From Malus domestica (taxonomy: Eukaryota > Streptophyta > Magnoliopsida > Rosales > Rosaceae), in the NCBI RefSeq assembly GCF_042453785.1, contig NC_091664.1, positions 4,390,501 to 4,454,500 of the forward strand: a DNA stretch of 64,000 nt, in the 5' to 3' direction. The notes below the pieces were generated by a model, which had not been told where the DNA came from, did no database searches, and saw only the letters and a list, made by a program, of their open reading frames with translations. Of the stretch, positions 9,530-22,522 are shown piece after piece; the first letter of the stretch is position 1; each line of letters begins with the position of its first letter. Position numbers and translations under genes: made by a program.

Positions 9530-10808
9530 TGACACATCCCGACCGAGATCAAGGCATGATGGCCGTCACGTGAGAGTGACGTGGCCATGTGCACATTGCG
9601 GAAGCGATAACAATACGAATTATACGAATAATTAAAAACTGAATTACTAGAGTGCACTACTAAACAGAAAGTGATAAGAGTTAGTTACAACAGTAAACAC
9701 TTCTAATCAGAGCATAAAAGTCTAGGTGCAGTCCAGTAGGACAAGTACTAATTATACAGTACCAAGAATATCCTACTATTATTTGGATAAGTCAAAACTG
9801 CCGACGTCCTCAAGCCACCAACAACAATCTTACTTAAAATCTGGAAGGGCGCAAAACAGAAAACGTGAGTGGGCAAAAACAATGTTTTACAAAATCATTT
9901 TCTTTATCAACATATCTAACCCCTCGCTGTAAAACATGTATAATTTTTCCCAGAATCAAGATATAAGCATATACATATATGAAATCATATCAATTCAATT
10001 CATGCTTCACATAATCATATTCAAATGTATGATATGCCAAGCAATTTATGTAAGAATAAATTCATAGAAATATGATATGTTAACTGGAACCCCTGTGGTA
10101 GTTTGTATGGCTGAATTCATAGCTCAAAAGTAATCTAGCCGGAGTCACTACAATGACCTATATGGGTTCGAAGGAGAGAGAGTGAGTGAAACCGAGGGAG
10201 AGTACGGGAGTGAGAGAGAGAAGGTGATGTGGATGTGTGTGTGGTCCTATCTGCACATCCACCAATCAAACCAATATTTTCTTCACTTGCAATTGGGTCC
10301 ATCATAATAGGGATTCATCAAATTGGTCCTCAAACCAAAACTTAGTCACACCAAGCCATCAACGTTCAAGGTTAATTCCGTTTTTTCACGTCATCGAGAA
10401 TAAAATAATGTACATATCCGGGATGGGTTGTGACAATCTCCCTACCTTATAAAATTTCGTCCTCGAAATTACATACAACCAAAACATCTACTAATAATCA
10501 TAAAACAACCGTGAATACATCTCTCTCATCCGATCCTCTGTCTCCTAAGTAGCTTCTTCCATTGAATGATTTCTCCACAAGACTTTCACCAAGCGTACTG
10601 TCTTGTTCCTTAGTTCCTTATCCTTCCAATCCAGCAGAGTCACTGGCTCCTCATCATAAGTCAAGTCCGAATTGATTTCCAAAGGTTGAGGAGGAATCAC
10701 ATGTGAAGGATCTGAAACATAATGTCGAAGCATCGAAACATGAAATACATCGTGCACCTTGGACAACTTTGGAGGCAACTCAAGCCTGTAAGCAACCTCA
10801 CCTTTTCG
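9530..10808 (-). mobile_element. Truncated Ty3/Gypsy element: 3' LTR and integrase tail
   Basis: On the minus strand the order is integrase tail, polypurine tract, LTR. The LTR is 9530-10435 (906 bases, TGACAC...TGTGACA on the plus strand). The polypurine tract is the complement of ATCTCCCTACCTT at 10436-10448. The rest of the element is lost beyond about 10808. Unit B lacks it: the flanking sequence continues there uninterrupted, which marks the insertion point after base 9529. Confidence 0.75.
10545..10808 (-). pseudogene. Ty3/Gypsy integrase C-terminal fragment
   Basis: On the minus strand the frame reads ELPPKLSKVHDVFHVSMLR, then PLEINSDLTYDEEPVTLLDW and LRNKTVRLVKVLW. This is the standard C-terminal tail of chromovirus-like Ty3/Gypsy integrases, which helps insert element DNA into the host chromosome. 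All catalytic domains upstream are missing. The frame stops at a TAG at about 10547. It is a relic, not a host gene. Confidence 0.8.
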
Positions 10809-12360
10809 AGTCTCGATCCAAGACTTCCTCTCGCCTTTTCAAGTCTCGACCCATGACTTCCTTCCTCTGCAAGGTAATTTCTCTCATGTTCTACAAATTT
10901 TGTTTTTAATTTCATGGGTTTTGCAGATTTTATTTTCAATTTCATGGGTTCTGCGATTTGTTTTGGGTATGCTATTTCTGAACACTATTAGTTGAAGCTA
11001 ATTTTGGGGTTCTGAAGTAGGTAGGTGTAGAGAAAATTTCAATATTTAAGTCCATTTGTTGAATTTGCATGTTAAATTTGAGTTGGGAACTTTGCTTACT
11101 TGTTACCCAATTGGATTTTTGAGCTACTTTTGCAATTTCTTCGTCTTAATTTGCGAACAATTTGATCATGTTTGACTTATCATTTTGTTTTTGGGGTAAT
11201 TTGTCAAGCTGGTAATATTTTTACCCCATCAATTCGAAAAGTTTTTTTATAGATCCTTTTGATATTGGTGGAGAAATCGTAGTTATATCAGTCAATCCGA
11301 TCGTCGATAATTCTGGTGGATGCTTGATTTTAGTGCTGCTGGTGCTGGATACTTAGTCCCTTGATAATATTCTTCTCTGCATGTATCTAAATTTGTCGGT
11401 ATAAGTTTTCATATATTTTTTATTTATAAATTTGTGAGTGTACTAAAGAGATCAAATGTATTATTTACCTCCTCAAGTTTGATAGTTTTGATATATATGT
11501 GTATATATTCTGATGCTCTTTTGGCTTTCCTTGGTTAAAATGAAGATCAATTATTGATGCTTTCCAATTTCTGTATGTGCTGCGTCACATTATGTTGATT
11601 GCTCTGTTGAGTCAACAAATAGAGCAACACTGTGGAACTTAGCTAAAGTCAGCTATAAATTTTGTTAAAATCCTAATGAAACATACAGAGCACGACAATG
11701 AAATATACAGAGCAACATGATTCGGATTCAGGACTACCTTTATTTTCATTGTGTTAGAATGCTTATGTTATAATTGTGTTGGAGATGTTAAAATTTTAGA
11801 TTTCAATTTTGTTTTCATTTTTCTAAAAAAAAAAAAAAACCGAACCGGGCCGAAACCGAATCGAACTGAACCGAAATTTCGGTTCGTTTTCGATTTTGGC
11901 AAAAAATCGAACCATTTCAAACTGAACCCAACCCTAGTGTGCATACACTGGGAAGCCTGCAGCCTCCTCTTCTGATGTCTATGCTTTTTATATGTGCTGT
12001 CTTTTTTTTTAAATCCCCCTCCTCTTCTTTAACTAATCCACATGCCAATGGTATTCTAAATTCCATCCCTTGTAAAAAGAGAGCAACACCTCTTCAATTA
12101 AATGGGCAGCTCATTGACGCAATTTGAACTAATTTTTAATGCCCAAATTCAAGCACACATAGCAGCAACCCACTTCGTTCTTTCTTCGTACTTTTTTGGT
12201 ATTTCCTCTGAAAAATCTACAATTATCTCCAAACTATGATTTCTATAAAATTCACACATAACACATCAAACTTTCAAATTTAATTATAAAATCATGACTA
12301 AATAATAAGTAAAAGAGGTATAAAAAATGCATATAATAACAACCTAACAAATTTCATTTG
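10809..12360. other. AT-rich region without recognisable gene
   Basis: A short direct repeat (TTTTCGAGTCTCGATCC and TTTTCAAGTCTCGACCC) lies at 10803-10850. A degenerate CCGAA/TTCGG tract at 11835-11925 follows a run of A and is of the kind found near plant repeats. No reading frame shows domain signatures. Confidence 0.45.
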
Positions 12361-12364
12361 ATTA

Positions 12365-13100
12365 GAGTCTCGGTAACGATCACTGTCACATTTTTTTTAA
12401 GGATAAAATAGAATTTCATTCATAAATAACTAAGTCATACAATCACACACACATATGGAAACACTGTTGCATCAAGATAACACACAATAAAGGCCAAGAC
12501 AACCGCCAACTGCCGGAAACAAAAATAAAAACGAAAATTAAACAAGAGCAGAGGCAACATGAAGACAGCCTACCACGACGAGCAATCGCAGAAGAATTGA
12601 ACTCTGAAATTTTTTATGTACAGCAAAGCCGGCAGGTACAAGAAGTCAAGGCGATGGCGGTGAAGAAGAAAATATATAATTTAAACATAGAAAATATATA
12701 ATTTTAACTATGGGGGTGTAATGAATTGTAAGTTGGTTAACTCAACCAAAATGCAGCTCTTAAGCAAAACATTCAAACTCATTGAGACCAGTACGCTAAT
12801 TAAGTCCCGGGCAAGAGTTAATCAAATTTTCTATACAACTAATAGAAACCGAAATCCAACTAATGGGGGAGGGAGATTCGAACTCAGGGTGTCATTCAAC
12901 ATTGAGAAGGTATCACTAGACTAAGCGCTTATGGGATTGAAATTTAATACCGAATCCAACGTCTGGTTACGAATTTGTAACATTTCTTTATTTCTAGGGT
13001 TTAGGTTTCTATCAATTTGGGGGTTCTAGGGTTCGGGTTTATGACAACCAATTTAAAGTTAGGGTTCATATTAGTAAATCACTAGTGCTTAATACCAGCG
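12365..13100. repeat. Older duplicate: orphan-gene flank, SINE-like block and RLK far-upstream block
   Basis: 12365-12760 matches pieces of 1998-2200 (GTAACGATCACTGTCACATT and AAGCCGGCAGGTAC-type blocks). 12760-12925 matches the SINE-like repeat at 2195-2355. 12965-13080 matches 52602-52735, the far-upstream region of the unit C RLK (AGGGTTTAGGTTTCTATCAA). It therefore marks an ancient unit boundary now separated from its gene. Confidence 0.6.
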
Positions 13101-13974
13101 CGTTGCCGCGGGTTTGAAGTTAAGATGAGATGTTAAAAATGAAAAAATTTCGGTTACAAAATAGAAACAACGATAACAACAATGAATTTGGAAAAGCGTT
13201 AACTGGAAAAGGTTAAATTTAGATAATATAAAGATACAAATTATAGTTATCCATTCTATTGTAGCAGTTCTATGTATTTCTAGACCAGGAGGATTACATT
13301 CAGTTACAAAAAAAAAGAAATTCTTGGTACAAAGATATAAAAAACATTATAATAACTGAATTTCTTCCAATAACCCCATCTAATATACTTTGTGTTCCAG
13401 CTTTTGCATACAAAAAATGAGGAGATGCTGGGGATGCAAAAAATATTGTTGAGTTTTGGGCAAAAAAAGATATGTACAAGTTTTTAAACATTTTAAACAT
13501 GATTTAATATAGATAAACGAAACACGGTAAACATTCTTGATCAGAGTAGTGAAAGGTGTCTTCAGCCCTTGTTGTCATTAATAAAGCAACCTGAACAAAG
13601 AGGAATAGAAATAACATATTTAGACAGGATTTAGTATCACATTTAAATGGTAATGGAGGAAAAGATAAAACAACTTGAAAGCATACTAACCTAATCATTG
13701 TTTCCAGTGCTGCTGTGTGGCTTTGCCTGAGCAGGAGATGAATTTTTTTTTAATAACTTGATCTGAACCTCATTACATTCTCTTGGATCAACTTGTGAAA
13801 TTTTTTCAGATTCACTGATTTGAATGATTATGCAACATTAATATAGTTGTTCACAGAAAGAAGAAAAGATGATTCCTAGTTATAATTCATAGTATTGAAA
13901 ATGTTTGATATGTAAATTTTAAGAAAGTTGAAGTGAACACATGGGAATTTTTGAAAACATGATGTAAAAATATA
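13101..13974. other. Intergenic, no gene seen
   Basis: AT-rich sequence. A GC-rich island (GCGCGTTGCCGCGGG) lies at 13098-13112. The short frames show no start, splice or domain evidence. Confidence 0.4.
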
Positions 13975-14125
13975 GAGAGATTATATTCACACATCCCAAA
14001 TCACTTCACTCACACTCTTTTAAAATTTTAATATTTTCTACACACCACTAACACTTGATAGAAAAATATTAAAAAATTAAAAAGGTGTGAAAAAAATAAC
14101 TTAGGGTGTCTGAATATAATCTCCC
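13975..14125. mobile_element. MITE with 8-bp target duplication (hAT-like)
   Basis: Terminal inverted repeats are GAGAGATTATATTCA on the left and its near-complement (TGAATATAATCTCCC) on the right, enclosing about 150 bases that are themselves foldback. AAAATATA occurs directly outside both ends (13967-13974 and 14126-14133), as expected for a hAT-type 8-bp duplication. AT richness makes chance possible. Confidence 0.5.
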
Positions 14126-14856
14126 AAAATATAAACATTATACTTAAGAATAATATGAAATTAGATATCAAACTTTTGTTCACCAGAAATTTAAAGCGCT
14201 TTTCTCACAGATTCTCTTTTTCGTTTATAAGATTGATCACTTGATTCAAGTGTTGATAACGATTCAAAAACAAAAGAAAAGGACTAGCAAGGGCGGGAGA
14301 AGCAAACAAAGACAACAAAGAAAGAAAACGACTGCCAAAAGCGGGAGAAGCAAAGAAAGGTCCTGTTTCTCTGCCCTCCCACTTCCTATGCACTTTCATC
14401 CTCTCCTATTTGTACGATGACGGTTAAATCATATCAACATTTTATATTACTATTACTTTTTGTCTTATTATCGCTATAACAAAATTAATATAAAATATTA
14501 ATATTGCTTAACCGTGACCGCATAAAATAAAAAATAATGAGAGTGTATGGGAAGTATGGGAAGTGGGAGAGCAGAGATCCCGGGTCCGCAAAGAAAAACA
14601 ACAAAGAAAAATTGAAAAGAAAACGGAAGAAAGAAGAACAAAAGTAGAGATACTACCTTGTGGTGATGACCGACACGTGGGCGGTTATAAATTTTTATTG
14701 TTTGTTGTGCCACAAATCATGTGGCCCGGTTTTAATAACATTTTTTAAATTTTTTTTTTTTGTCTTCCCATCAAATATACATGGGTTTAAAATGTTAAGA
14801 AGGTATAAACTTTTTAGGGTTGTACTATCCGCGCACCCATTTTACTTCTTATACAT
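14126..14856. other. Intergenic with repeat remnant
   Basis: No gene. 14640-14760 resembles part of the tandem repeat at 18205-18730 (CACGTGG, a TTTTTATTGT run, then CATGTGGCC). Confidence 0.4.
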
Positions 14857-17352
14857 TGTCACAGCCCGTCCTGGAGATACATTTGACGGGAATGTGAAAT
14901 GACGGATTTATCCTTAGCTGTTATTAAGGTACGTGTGTGTGATATGTTTGAACATTTCATGGTTCCTAAGTTTTTGGAAAATTAATTAAATTGGATTAAA
15001 GGTTGATTTAAAATTTGGTATGTATTTTTGTGTGGTTAAGGAATTAAAAGACTTGGAATTTTGGTGGGTTTTGTTGGACCACACAACACACACACGGGTC
15101 AACCTCAACCCTTTCCTTCCCCCGTGCTGCCTCTCTCCTCCCTCAGGGTTTTCTCTCACTCTTTAACTCTCGACTTGTACGGACACACTCACCACCAAGC
15201 CTACAAGCACGGATCGAAGGTTGTGAAGGTACCATAGTGCTCGTGAGGACTATACGAACTCAACCACACCTATTTCAGGTAAGAAATCTTTCGATTTCAC
15301 ATCGAAATCCCAAGCACCGATTTTGGCACTGTTCATGAACTTTTTGATGGTTGATTTTTAGGACAATCCAAGCTCATAGTGAGCTTAGTGAGGTCTCAAG
15401 GAAGCTTGGAGTGCTTCGTTGGAAGGATTTGGACGTCGGGATCACGAGGGTTAAGTTTGGCCGGTTTTACTTGGATTTTTCCGGTGAGATTTAGTTGTTT
15501 TTGAAGCTTAAAAGTAGTATATTGTGATTCTACATGTTGAGGGCTTTAAATTGATATATTATACGAAGAAAATGGTTGAGAAACGAAGGAGAACAAGGCA
15601 TTTGAAAAATGCCCAGAATCCGGCCACCGGAGAAAAACCAGTCCGGCGAACTCGCGAGGAAGAAGGTGCGCGTGGACCCGTGCCTTCCTTGGCGCGTGGG
15701 GGCGCGTTCCACAGTAAAAAATTATTTTAAAAATTTGTCGACGTCCGTGACGTCGAGTAGGTCAATGTGGTATATTCATATACCCAAATTGAGCACCGTA
15801 TGAGAAAGTTATTACGATTATTGGTTAGGTGCTTTAAATAACGTTTTATAGTTTTCACATTTAGGTGAAAATGTGAATTGACGATCCGACCGTTGGATCG
15901 TCACCAAACTTTGATACGTTGTAATACATAATATTTGAGGATTATTGGAACTTACGGATTGGGAATCCGAGTTACGGATCTTTCGGAATTGGAGTTATAA
16001 GTTCAAAAAATAAAATGTTAACCGTCACTTAGTTTTGGAAATTGACGGAGATCCGACCGTTGGATGGTAATGAAATTTCAGGATGTTGTCCTAGAGATAT
16101 ATTGTGGACTCTGGAAGTTATGGATTTAAAATCTGAGTTGCAGATCTTTCGGATCAATCTACGTAGTGACGTATTTTATATAAGTTATATTCTATTGATA
16201 TGATTTCTGAGGTTGGATTTGATTATTGTTCTAGGCGGCGATCGTCATGACGCCTTGATGAGTTGTGCTAGGGAGTTGTAGGGCGAACTCCAGGTGAGTG
16301 GGCAGTTTTGTTTTCGTATTACCTATATACTATTGAGTTTTCCCAGAAATTGAATTTAAATGAAAGCATGATTTAAAATGCCATGGATAGATTTATATGA
16401 AAAGTATGATTTGAAATGCCATGCATAGAAGTATATGAAAAGCATGAATTGATATATGATGTATATATATATATATATATGTGAATTGGTGCTGTGGACG
16501 CACAGGTAAGTATAAGGTGAGTTTTATATTATTCATGTGCATTGTTGATGTGTATATTATGGATAGCTCATAACCTGCAATCATGGTGTTAGTGCTTATA
16601 TTATTCACCACACCGCACGCTCGTCTTGGATCCAAGTAGGTGGATGTCGTACAGACCAAGTGAAGGTTCCGACATGCTAGTCGTATAGATTACTAGATGT
16701 GATTCCGACTAGTGGGTGACCTTAGATTATGTGCACAGATGATTGATGAGAGAAGCACTAGAGCGTATTATTACACCATCCATGTCGTACAGACTACTTC
16801 AGGTAGTTCCGACTTATCTGCAGTGTAGTGCCGTACAGGTCATCGAGGTGACTCCGGTTGGATTGGATGTTGAGCTATGGAATTAACCGTACAAGACCAA
16901 CTGCAGGGTCTCCGGTTAATTCAACTTTTCACCTGTTACATTGATGCATCATTTATTTTGTTTTCGAAATTACAACATGGCATACTTTCGGGTTTTAAAG
17001 AAAAATTGATGATTCGAGATTTATGGAAAGTATTATGTTATTATACTATTTTCTGGGAAAAGTATACAGGTTTTACAGTGAGGGGTTAGAATTATTTTTG
17101 GCGAAATGTTTTTGAAAAGCTTGGTTTTACTGACCCACTCAATTTTGTTTTTCGCCCCTCCAGGTTCTTGATAGCAGAGTTTTGGTGGCCACGAGGAATC
17201 CAACGGTATTCTGACAGAAATTACAAAAGTAGGACTCACCCTCGAGGGTTTCCATTTTAATAATTGTATTTTAAAAGCTTCCGAACTGTGTAAATGGTTA
17301 CGTCACTCTCATGTGACGGCCAACATGCCCTCATTCGGGACGGGGTGTGTCA
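14857..17352 (+). mobile_element. 2.5-kb solo LTR (Ty3-like) with TSD TACAT
   Basis: It begins TGTCACAGCCCGTCC and ends GGACGGGGTGTGTCA, giving TG...CA ends. TACAT is repeated exactly at 14852-14856 and 17353-17357. No internal coding region or second LTR is present, so it is a solo LTR left by recombination. Its right end is a close inverted match to the left end of the LTR at 9530, so the two belong to related families in opposite orientation. An (AT)n run lies at 16461-16480. Confidence 0.8.
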
Positions 17353-18204
17353 TACATTCTTGATAATTTATATCTGTAAATCTTCTTCAATTCATCCGAT
17401 CCGACGGACGAAAATTAAGAAGATGTGTGAAAAGGAAAATGAGGTGTGTGGATATCATACCCTAATTTTTATTGTTTGTTATCACAAATTTTTTTTAAAT
17501 AAATGTACAATGATAAATTATATAAGTACTAAAACTCAGTTCGGTAGCACAATAAAGAACAAAGAAAAAGTCACTTATTATAAATCACATGCTTTGCTTA
17601 TGTTTGAGCAGCTTCGGGAATCGATGGTTTTCATATCTTGCAAATTCGGACTCTTAACTTCGCTAGCTTTATATACGGATATAATTTATCGATAGAAGTT
17701 GGAGCTATATTTTTCATTTACCCTGGTCAAACAAAGCATAAATTTTTAAATTTCTCTTTCGTTCTTTGTTTATTATTTCCTATTTTCTCTACTCTAATTT
17801 AAACATCAAATTCATCCAAAAACAAATTTTTTTAATAATTGTTTCCTATTTTCTGCGCTCCAAATTAAACATCAAATTTACCCAAGAACAGAAAATAAGC
17901 AAAAATAAGTGGAAAAAGAAAAAGAAAAAGAAAAGAAGAACGACATACTTGAAGTAGAACCAACGTGAAAATGGCAACCCAACAACTGGGAAAAACGAAC
18001 AACACCGTTTCCTAAAAATACAAAACAGAACCAAATCATGCACCCATAATAATAATGACGACACACAAACGAAAAAAAGACGAATCACCGTTTGCTAAAA
18101 CGCCTAAGAAAGAAGCAGAAAAAACAAAGGAAAATTTGAGGAAAGAAAGATATAAAAATGAAAGAAAAAGGAAGAAGCCCTCTCAGCAGAAAGTCCCCCG
18201 ACGA
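17353..18204. other. AT-rich region, no gene
   Basis: Contains a near-repeated pair around 17780 and 17850 (CATCAAATTCATCCAAAAAC and CATCAAATTTACCCAAGAAC) and A-rich tracts. No coding evidence. Confidence 0.4.
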
Positions 18205-18730
18205 TCAACACGTGGAAGACAAAAAGCAGAGCAAAATCAAAAAAATAAAATAACCAAAGGCAAGGTGGAAGACATCGGGACTTCTCACAATTTTTAATAT
18301 TTGTTTTCCATGCATTCAAAAAAATTTATAATTTTTTATTGTGTTATGTGCCACATACGTGGATTAACTCATTTTTTTAAATATTTGTTGTCAGTTTTTT
18401 TATTATTAATTTATCTTTCTTTGTGCCCACACTCTGCAAAGACTCTGCATTCAAATTTTTTTATAATATTTTATTGTGTTCCGTGCCACCTACTGCAGGA
18501 GACTCGGCGTGAAAGACAAAAAGCCGAGCAAAATAAAAAAATAAAATAATCAAAAGGCAAAGGAATGGAGACAGGTGGGTTTCTCACAATTTTTAATAAT
18601 TATTTTGTCCATGCATTCAATTTTTTATAATTTTTTATTGTGTTGTGCGTCAGAAACCATGTGGCCTGATTTAAGTCATATTTTTTAAATAATTTTTTGT
18701 CAGTTTTTTAATTAATTATTTTATCTTTCT
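18205..18730. repeat. Two-copy tandem repeat of about 280 bp
   Basis: Copy 1 (18205-18410) and copy 2 (18495-18725) share AAAGACAAAAAGC, CTCACAATTTTTAATA, CCATGCATTCAA, TTTTTTATTGTGTT and TTGTCAGTTTTTT in the same order. A more distant third piece is at 14640-14760. Confidence 0.6.
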
Positions 18731-18884
18731 TTATGCCACAACTCGACGATCATAGACACAACATGGGCAATACAGGTATTTTACTGTGTGAAGCAGGCAG
18801 CAAAACGGTATTGGAACGAAAAAATCAAGGGCATTTCCGCCCTTTTACTATTTATGAATAGTGCTAAAACTCAACCGAGTTTTA

Positions 18885-19363
18885 GTATATATAATTTGTG
18901 TATTCAATTTCTTTTAAATTTTTTAGAGCTAAATAGTCATTTCATGTTAAAATACATGAGTGATTTAATAATATATATTTATGTAAAATGTATTTAACAA
19001 TATGTGGGATACTAATAAAAAAACCCATTACCATCGTCAATCTTCAAACATAGTTCTGTGGTCCAATTACAAATCCATGTTTACTATTCTACAAATCAGG
19101 ACATGGAGTTAGCGTGGTCATATTGAAGACTAATAATATTCAAAAATTCCAAGCGTCAACTCCACGCTTGTCGGGAAGATTAGACCGCGTCAGTCAACAC
19201 TGGCACCATACAGCTCTTGGTTGAGTAGAAAATCCTTTCAGAAATTCCAAGCGTAAAGAAAGGATTAGAATCTCTGCACCTCTAAAGTTGTTACTAGCTC
19301 CCATATTTATTTGTGACGCATACAAACTGGCAAAAAAAACATATCATACTGCAACTCAAAACC
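18885..19363 (+). promoter_or_regulatory. Upstream region of unit B LRR-RLK
   Basis: It is conserved with 52736-53197 upstream of the unit C RLK and partly with 51583-51745. Shared blocks include TTCAATTTCTTTTAAATTTT, a small hairpin AAGCGTcaactccACGCTT, and a W-box core (AGTCAA, complement TTGACT) at 19192-19197. W-boxes bind WRKY factors in many defence-related RLK promoters. That this one works is inference. Confidence 0.5.
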
Positions 19364-22183
19364 ATGACATTTCTTTATATGCTCCTCCTGCTGTCCGCAT
19401 TCCCATTGATCAAAACGACATCTATATCTTCAAGAAAACAAGCAGAATCGCTCGTCAAATGGAAGGACGGCCTTTTTAATTCATCATCATCATCATTATC
19501 GCCACCTTCGCTTCTCAATTCATGGTCCCTCACCAACCTCAACAGCCTCTGCAACTGGACTGCCATTTCCTGCTCCAAAACCAGAATAATCTCCAAAATA
19601 GACCTCTCCAATATGCACATTATCGGATCACTGTCCCTTTTCGACTTTCCCTTATTTCCAAATCTCACCCACTTCAATCTAAATGGCAACAGTTTCGGAG
19701 GGCGTATACCGTATGCCATTGGAAATCTCTCCAGGCTCATATCTTTGGACTTGGGCAACAACTTTTTTGATCAACAAATTCCCTCTGAGATTGACCAGGT
19801 AACAGAGCTTCAGTATCTAAATCTCCGCGACAACAGTCTCTCTGGTACCATCCCTCATCAACTGAGCAATCTCCAAAAGGTATGGTACATGGACCTTGGA
19901 TTAAACTATTTTAACTATACTGATCAAGATTGGTCAGAATTTGCAGGCATGCCTTCATTGACCTACCTTGATATGTCTACGCAACGTGATAATCTATATC
20001 ATTCTGAATTCCCAGAATTTATATCTCAATGTCGGAACTTGACGTTCCTCGACTTGTCTCAAAATAATTTGAATGGCCAAATTCCACCTTCGATAGGCCA
20101 ACTCAGGGAGCTCCAGTACCTTGATCTTTCATACAACTCCTTAAACTCTTCTATCCCTTCTGAGCTTGGTCTTTGTACAAACCTCACCCACTTGTCTCTG
20201 GCTTCCAATCAACTCAACGGGGAACTGCCTCTGTCCTTGTCCAATCTGAACAACCTCGTCGAATTGGGTTTGGATAATAACCGATTCTATGGCAGGATTC
20301 CACCTTCGATAGGCCAACTCAGGGAGCTCCAGTACCTTGGTCTTTCAAACAACTTCTTAGACTCTTCTATCCCTTCTGAGCTTGGTCTTTGTACAAACCT
20401 CACCCACTTGTCCCTGGCTTCCAATAAACTCAACGGGGAACTGCCTCTGTCCTTGTCCGATCTGAACAACCTCGTTGAATTGGGTTTAGATAATAATCTA
20501 TTTACTGGTCAAATCCTTCCTTCTCTGGTCTCCAATTGGACTAAAATGGTTTCTTTGCAACTTCAGTCCAATGAACTCAGTGGGGAGATTCCGACGGAAG
20601 TTGGAAATATGAGCTTTCTGTTTACCCTCAATCTAAGAAGGAACCACTTGACAGGAGTGATCCCTCATACTCTAGGCAACTTAGCTGAGCTTGAGCTGCT
20701 CGATTTGTCTCACAACGACTTGAAAGGAGTAATCCCACGGTTTCTAGGATTAAGATTAGAGGTTCTCAATATCTCACACAACCATCTTTCAGGGCAAATC
20801 CCATCATTTGTAACCATGTTATTTCTTCGTGCCTTTGATTTTTCTTATAACAACTTGACTGGCCCAATCCCAGGCGTTTTCCAATCGGCACCAGAAAATG
20901 CTTTTGTTGGAAACTCTGGCTTGTGTGGGTATGTACAGTGTGTAGACAGTAGATCCACTTGGCCCAACAGAAATTCCGAAAAGAGTAACAAAAGAGTTCT
21001 ACTTGGTATCCTTGTGCCTGTTTGTGGTTTATTAATGGTTACAACTGTCATTGGTCTTATGTTCCGTAAAAAATCCAGTCTCGTTTTGAACAAAGTCAAC
21101 ACTTCTGAAAACTTTGAGAGTTTGGAGTCAATGATATTGCAAGAGGAAGTAAAGTTTACGTTTGCAGAAGTTGTGAAGGCTGTAGATGACTTTCATGACA
21201 AGTACTGCATTGGGACAGGAGGGTTTGGAAGGGTTTACAAGGCAGAGTTGCAATCAGGCCAAGTTGTTGCAGTTAAAAGGCTTAACATGTCAGACTCTAA
21301 TGATATTCCAGCAATCAATCTCCATAGCTTTCAGAATGAAATCCGAACTTTGACAAGCATCCGGCACCGAAACATCATAAGGCTCTATGGCTTCTGTTCA
21401 AGAAAGGGGGGTTGCATATTCCTGCTTTATGAATACTTAGAGAGAGGAAGCCTAGGAAAAGCTTTGTACGGAGTTGAAGGTGTTAATGAACTTGTCTGGG
21501 CTACTAGAGTCAAAATTGTGCAAGGACTTGCTCATGCACTTTCTTACTTGCACCATGATTGCTCTCCACCTATTGTGCACCGTGACATAACCGTCAACAA
21601 TGTATTGCTTGAGTCTGATTTTGAGGTTCGTCTCTCAGATTTCGGAATAGCCAGGTTATTGAGTACTGATTCATCCAACTGGACAGATATTGCTGGTTCA
21701 TTTGGCTACATAGCACCAGGTAATGTAAACTTAATTTGTACATTTATGGTTCATCTTTTTGCTTATTGGGATATGTTTTAAGGCAGCTAGTTTTGTTTTT
21801 ATTGATGTGCAGAGCTTGCATACACTATGCGAGTCACGGATAAATGTGATGTATATAGCTTTGGAGTGGTGGCACTCGAAGTCATGATGGGAAGGCACCC
21901 AGGGGATATGCTAGAGTCCCAGCTACAAGAATCATCAAAGTCAAGGAGGGACAATGTAGAATTGCTCCTGAAAGATTTGTTAGACCAAAGGTTGGAGCCG
22001 CCAACCAATGAATCTGCAAAGGCAGTGGTGCTTGTAGTGACAATGGCCTTGGCCTGTATACGAACACGTCCTGCATCAAGACCCACGATGTTATTTGCGG
22101 CACAAAAACTCTCAGCTCAAACCCTGCCTTGCCTTCCCGAACCATTTGGTATGTTGACAATCAACAAGCTAATGGCACTATGA
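19364..22183 (+). CDS. LRR receptor-like kinase (MIK2/At1g35710-like), unit B
   Basis: This is a plasma-membrane receptor Ser/Thr kinase of 908 aa. Exons are 19364-21719 and 21813-22183, with a GT...AG intron in the APE motif (phase 1). I start at the ATG opening a signal peptide ([15 protein letters not shown]), ignoring an in-frame upstream extension. An N-terminal cap (LCNWTAISC) is followed by 18 LRRs. A second Cys pair (GLCGYVQC) precedes a transmembrane helix at about 543-565. The kinase has P-loop [11 protein letters not shown] at about 615, VAVKRL lysine, catalytic HRD with VNNVLL, DFG, and GYIAPE, so it is an RD kinase likely to be active. The ligand is unknown; relatives sense peptides or damage signals. 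Unit C's paralogue has seven more LRRs. One LRR here ([20 protein letters not shown]) is absent there. Confidence 0.9.
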
Positions 22184-22517
22184 AAAATAAAACAAAAAAA
22201 AAAAGAAGACAAGGGCGAATAGCTCAAACTTCCCTTTTGTATTCCTGCCACACACAATTCCATCTAATTTCTCGTGTAATACATCTTCAGTACCGTAATT
22301 ACTCATCTGTATTATTTGTCGAATGTGGATTAATGTGTGAATTTTCTTAATCGTAATTGCATTAAACCGATAATCCATAATGTGTCACAATAACTCCACA
22401 ATTAATAAAAAAAATTGAATTATGGATTTGTGTCCTTCCTCTAGTTCAAAGAGCTACCCTAAAAAATTGAACCTACATGGATAATTTTCGCCATGGATTA
22501 TTTTGAAGGCAAACACA
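22184..22517. other. RLK 3' flank, unit B
   Basis: It matches window positions 1-255 and 56537-56880 with several substitutions and small indels (for example TGTGATGAATTTTC there, TGTGAATTTTC here). It probably holds the RLK 3' UTR. It has no gene of its own. Confidence 0.7.
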
Positions 22518-22522
22518 TATGG

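Noticed and set aside
9530..17352. A 7.8-kb DNA transposon with long terminal inverted repeats (TGACACA... / ...TGTGTCA)
   Set aside because: The two ends belong to separate LTRs in opposite orientation. 14857-17352 has its own TACAT duplication, and 9530-10435 has its own polypurine tract and integrase tail.
17294..17695. 133-codon plus-strand frame
   Set aside because: Starts inside the solo LTR and runs into AT-rich DNA, with no domain, codon bias or conserved copy.
21720..21781. RLK ending at 21781 (or 56134 in unit C) without an intron
   Set aside because: That reading truncates the kinase after GYIAPG. Clear GT...AG sites restore APE and the rest of the kinase in both copies.
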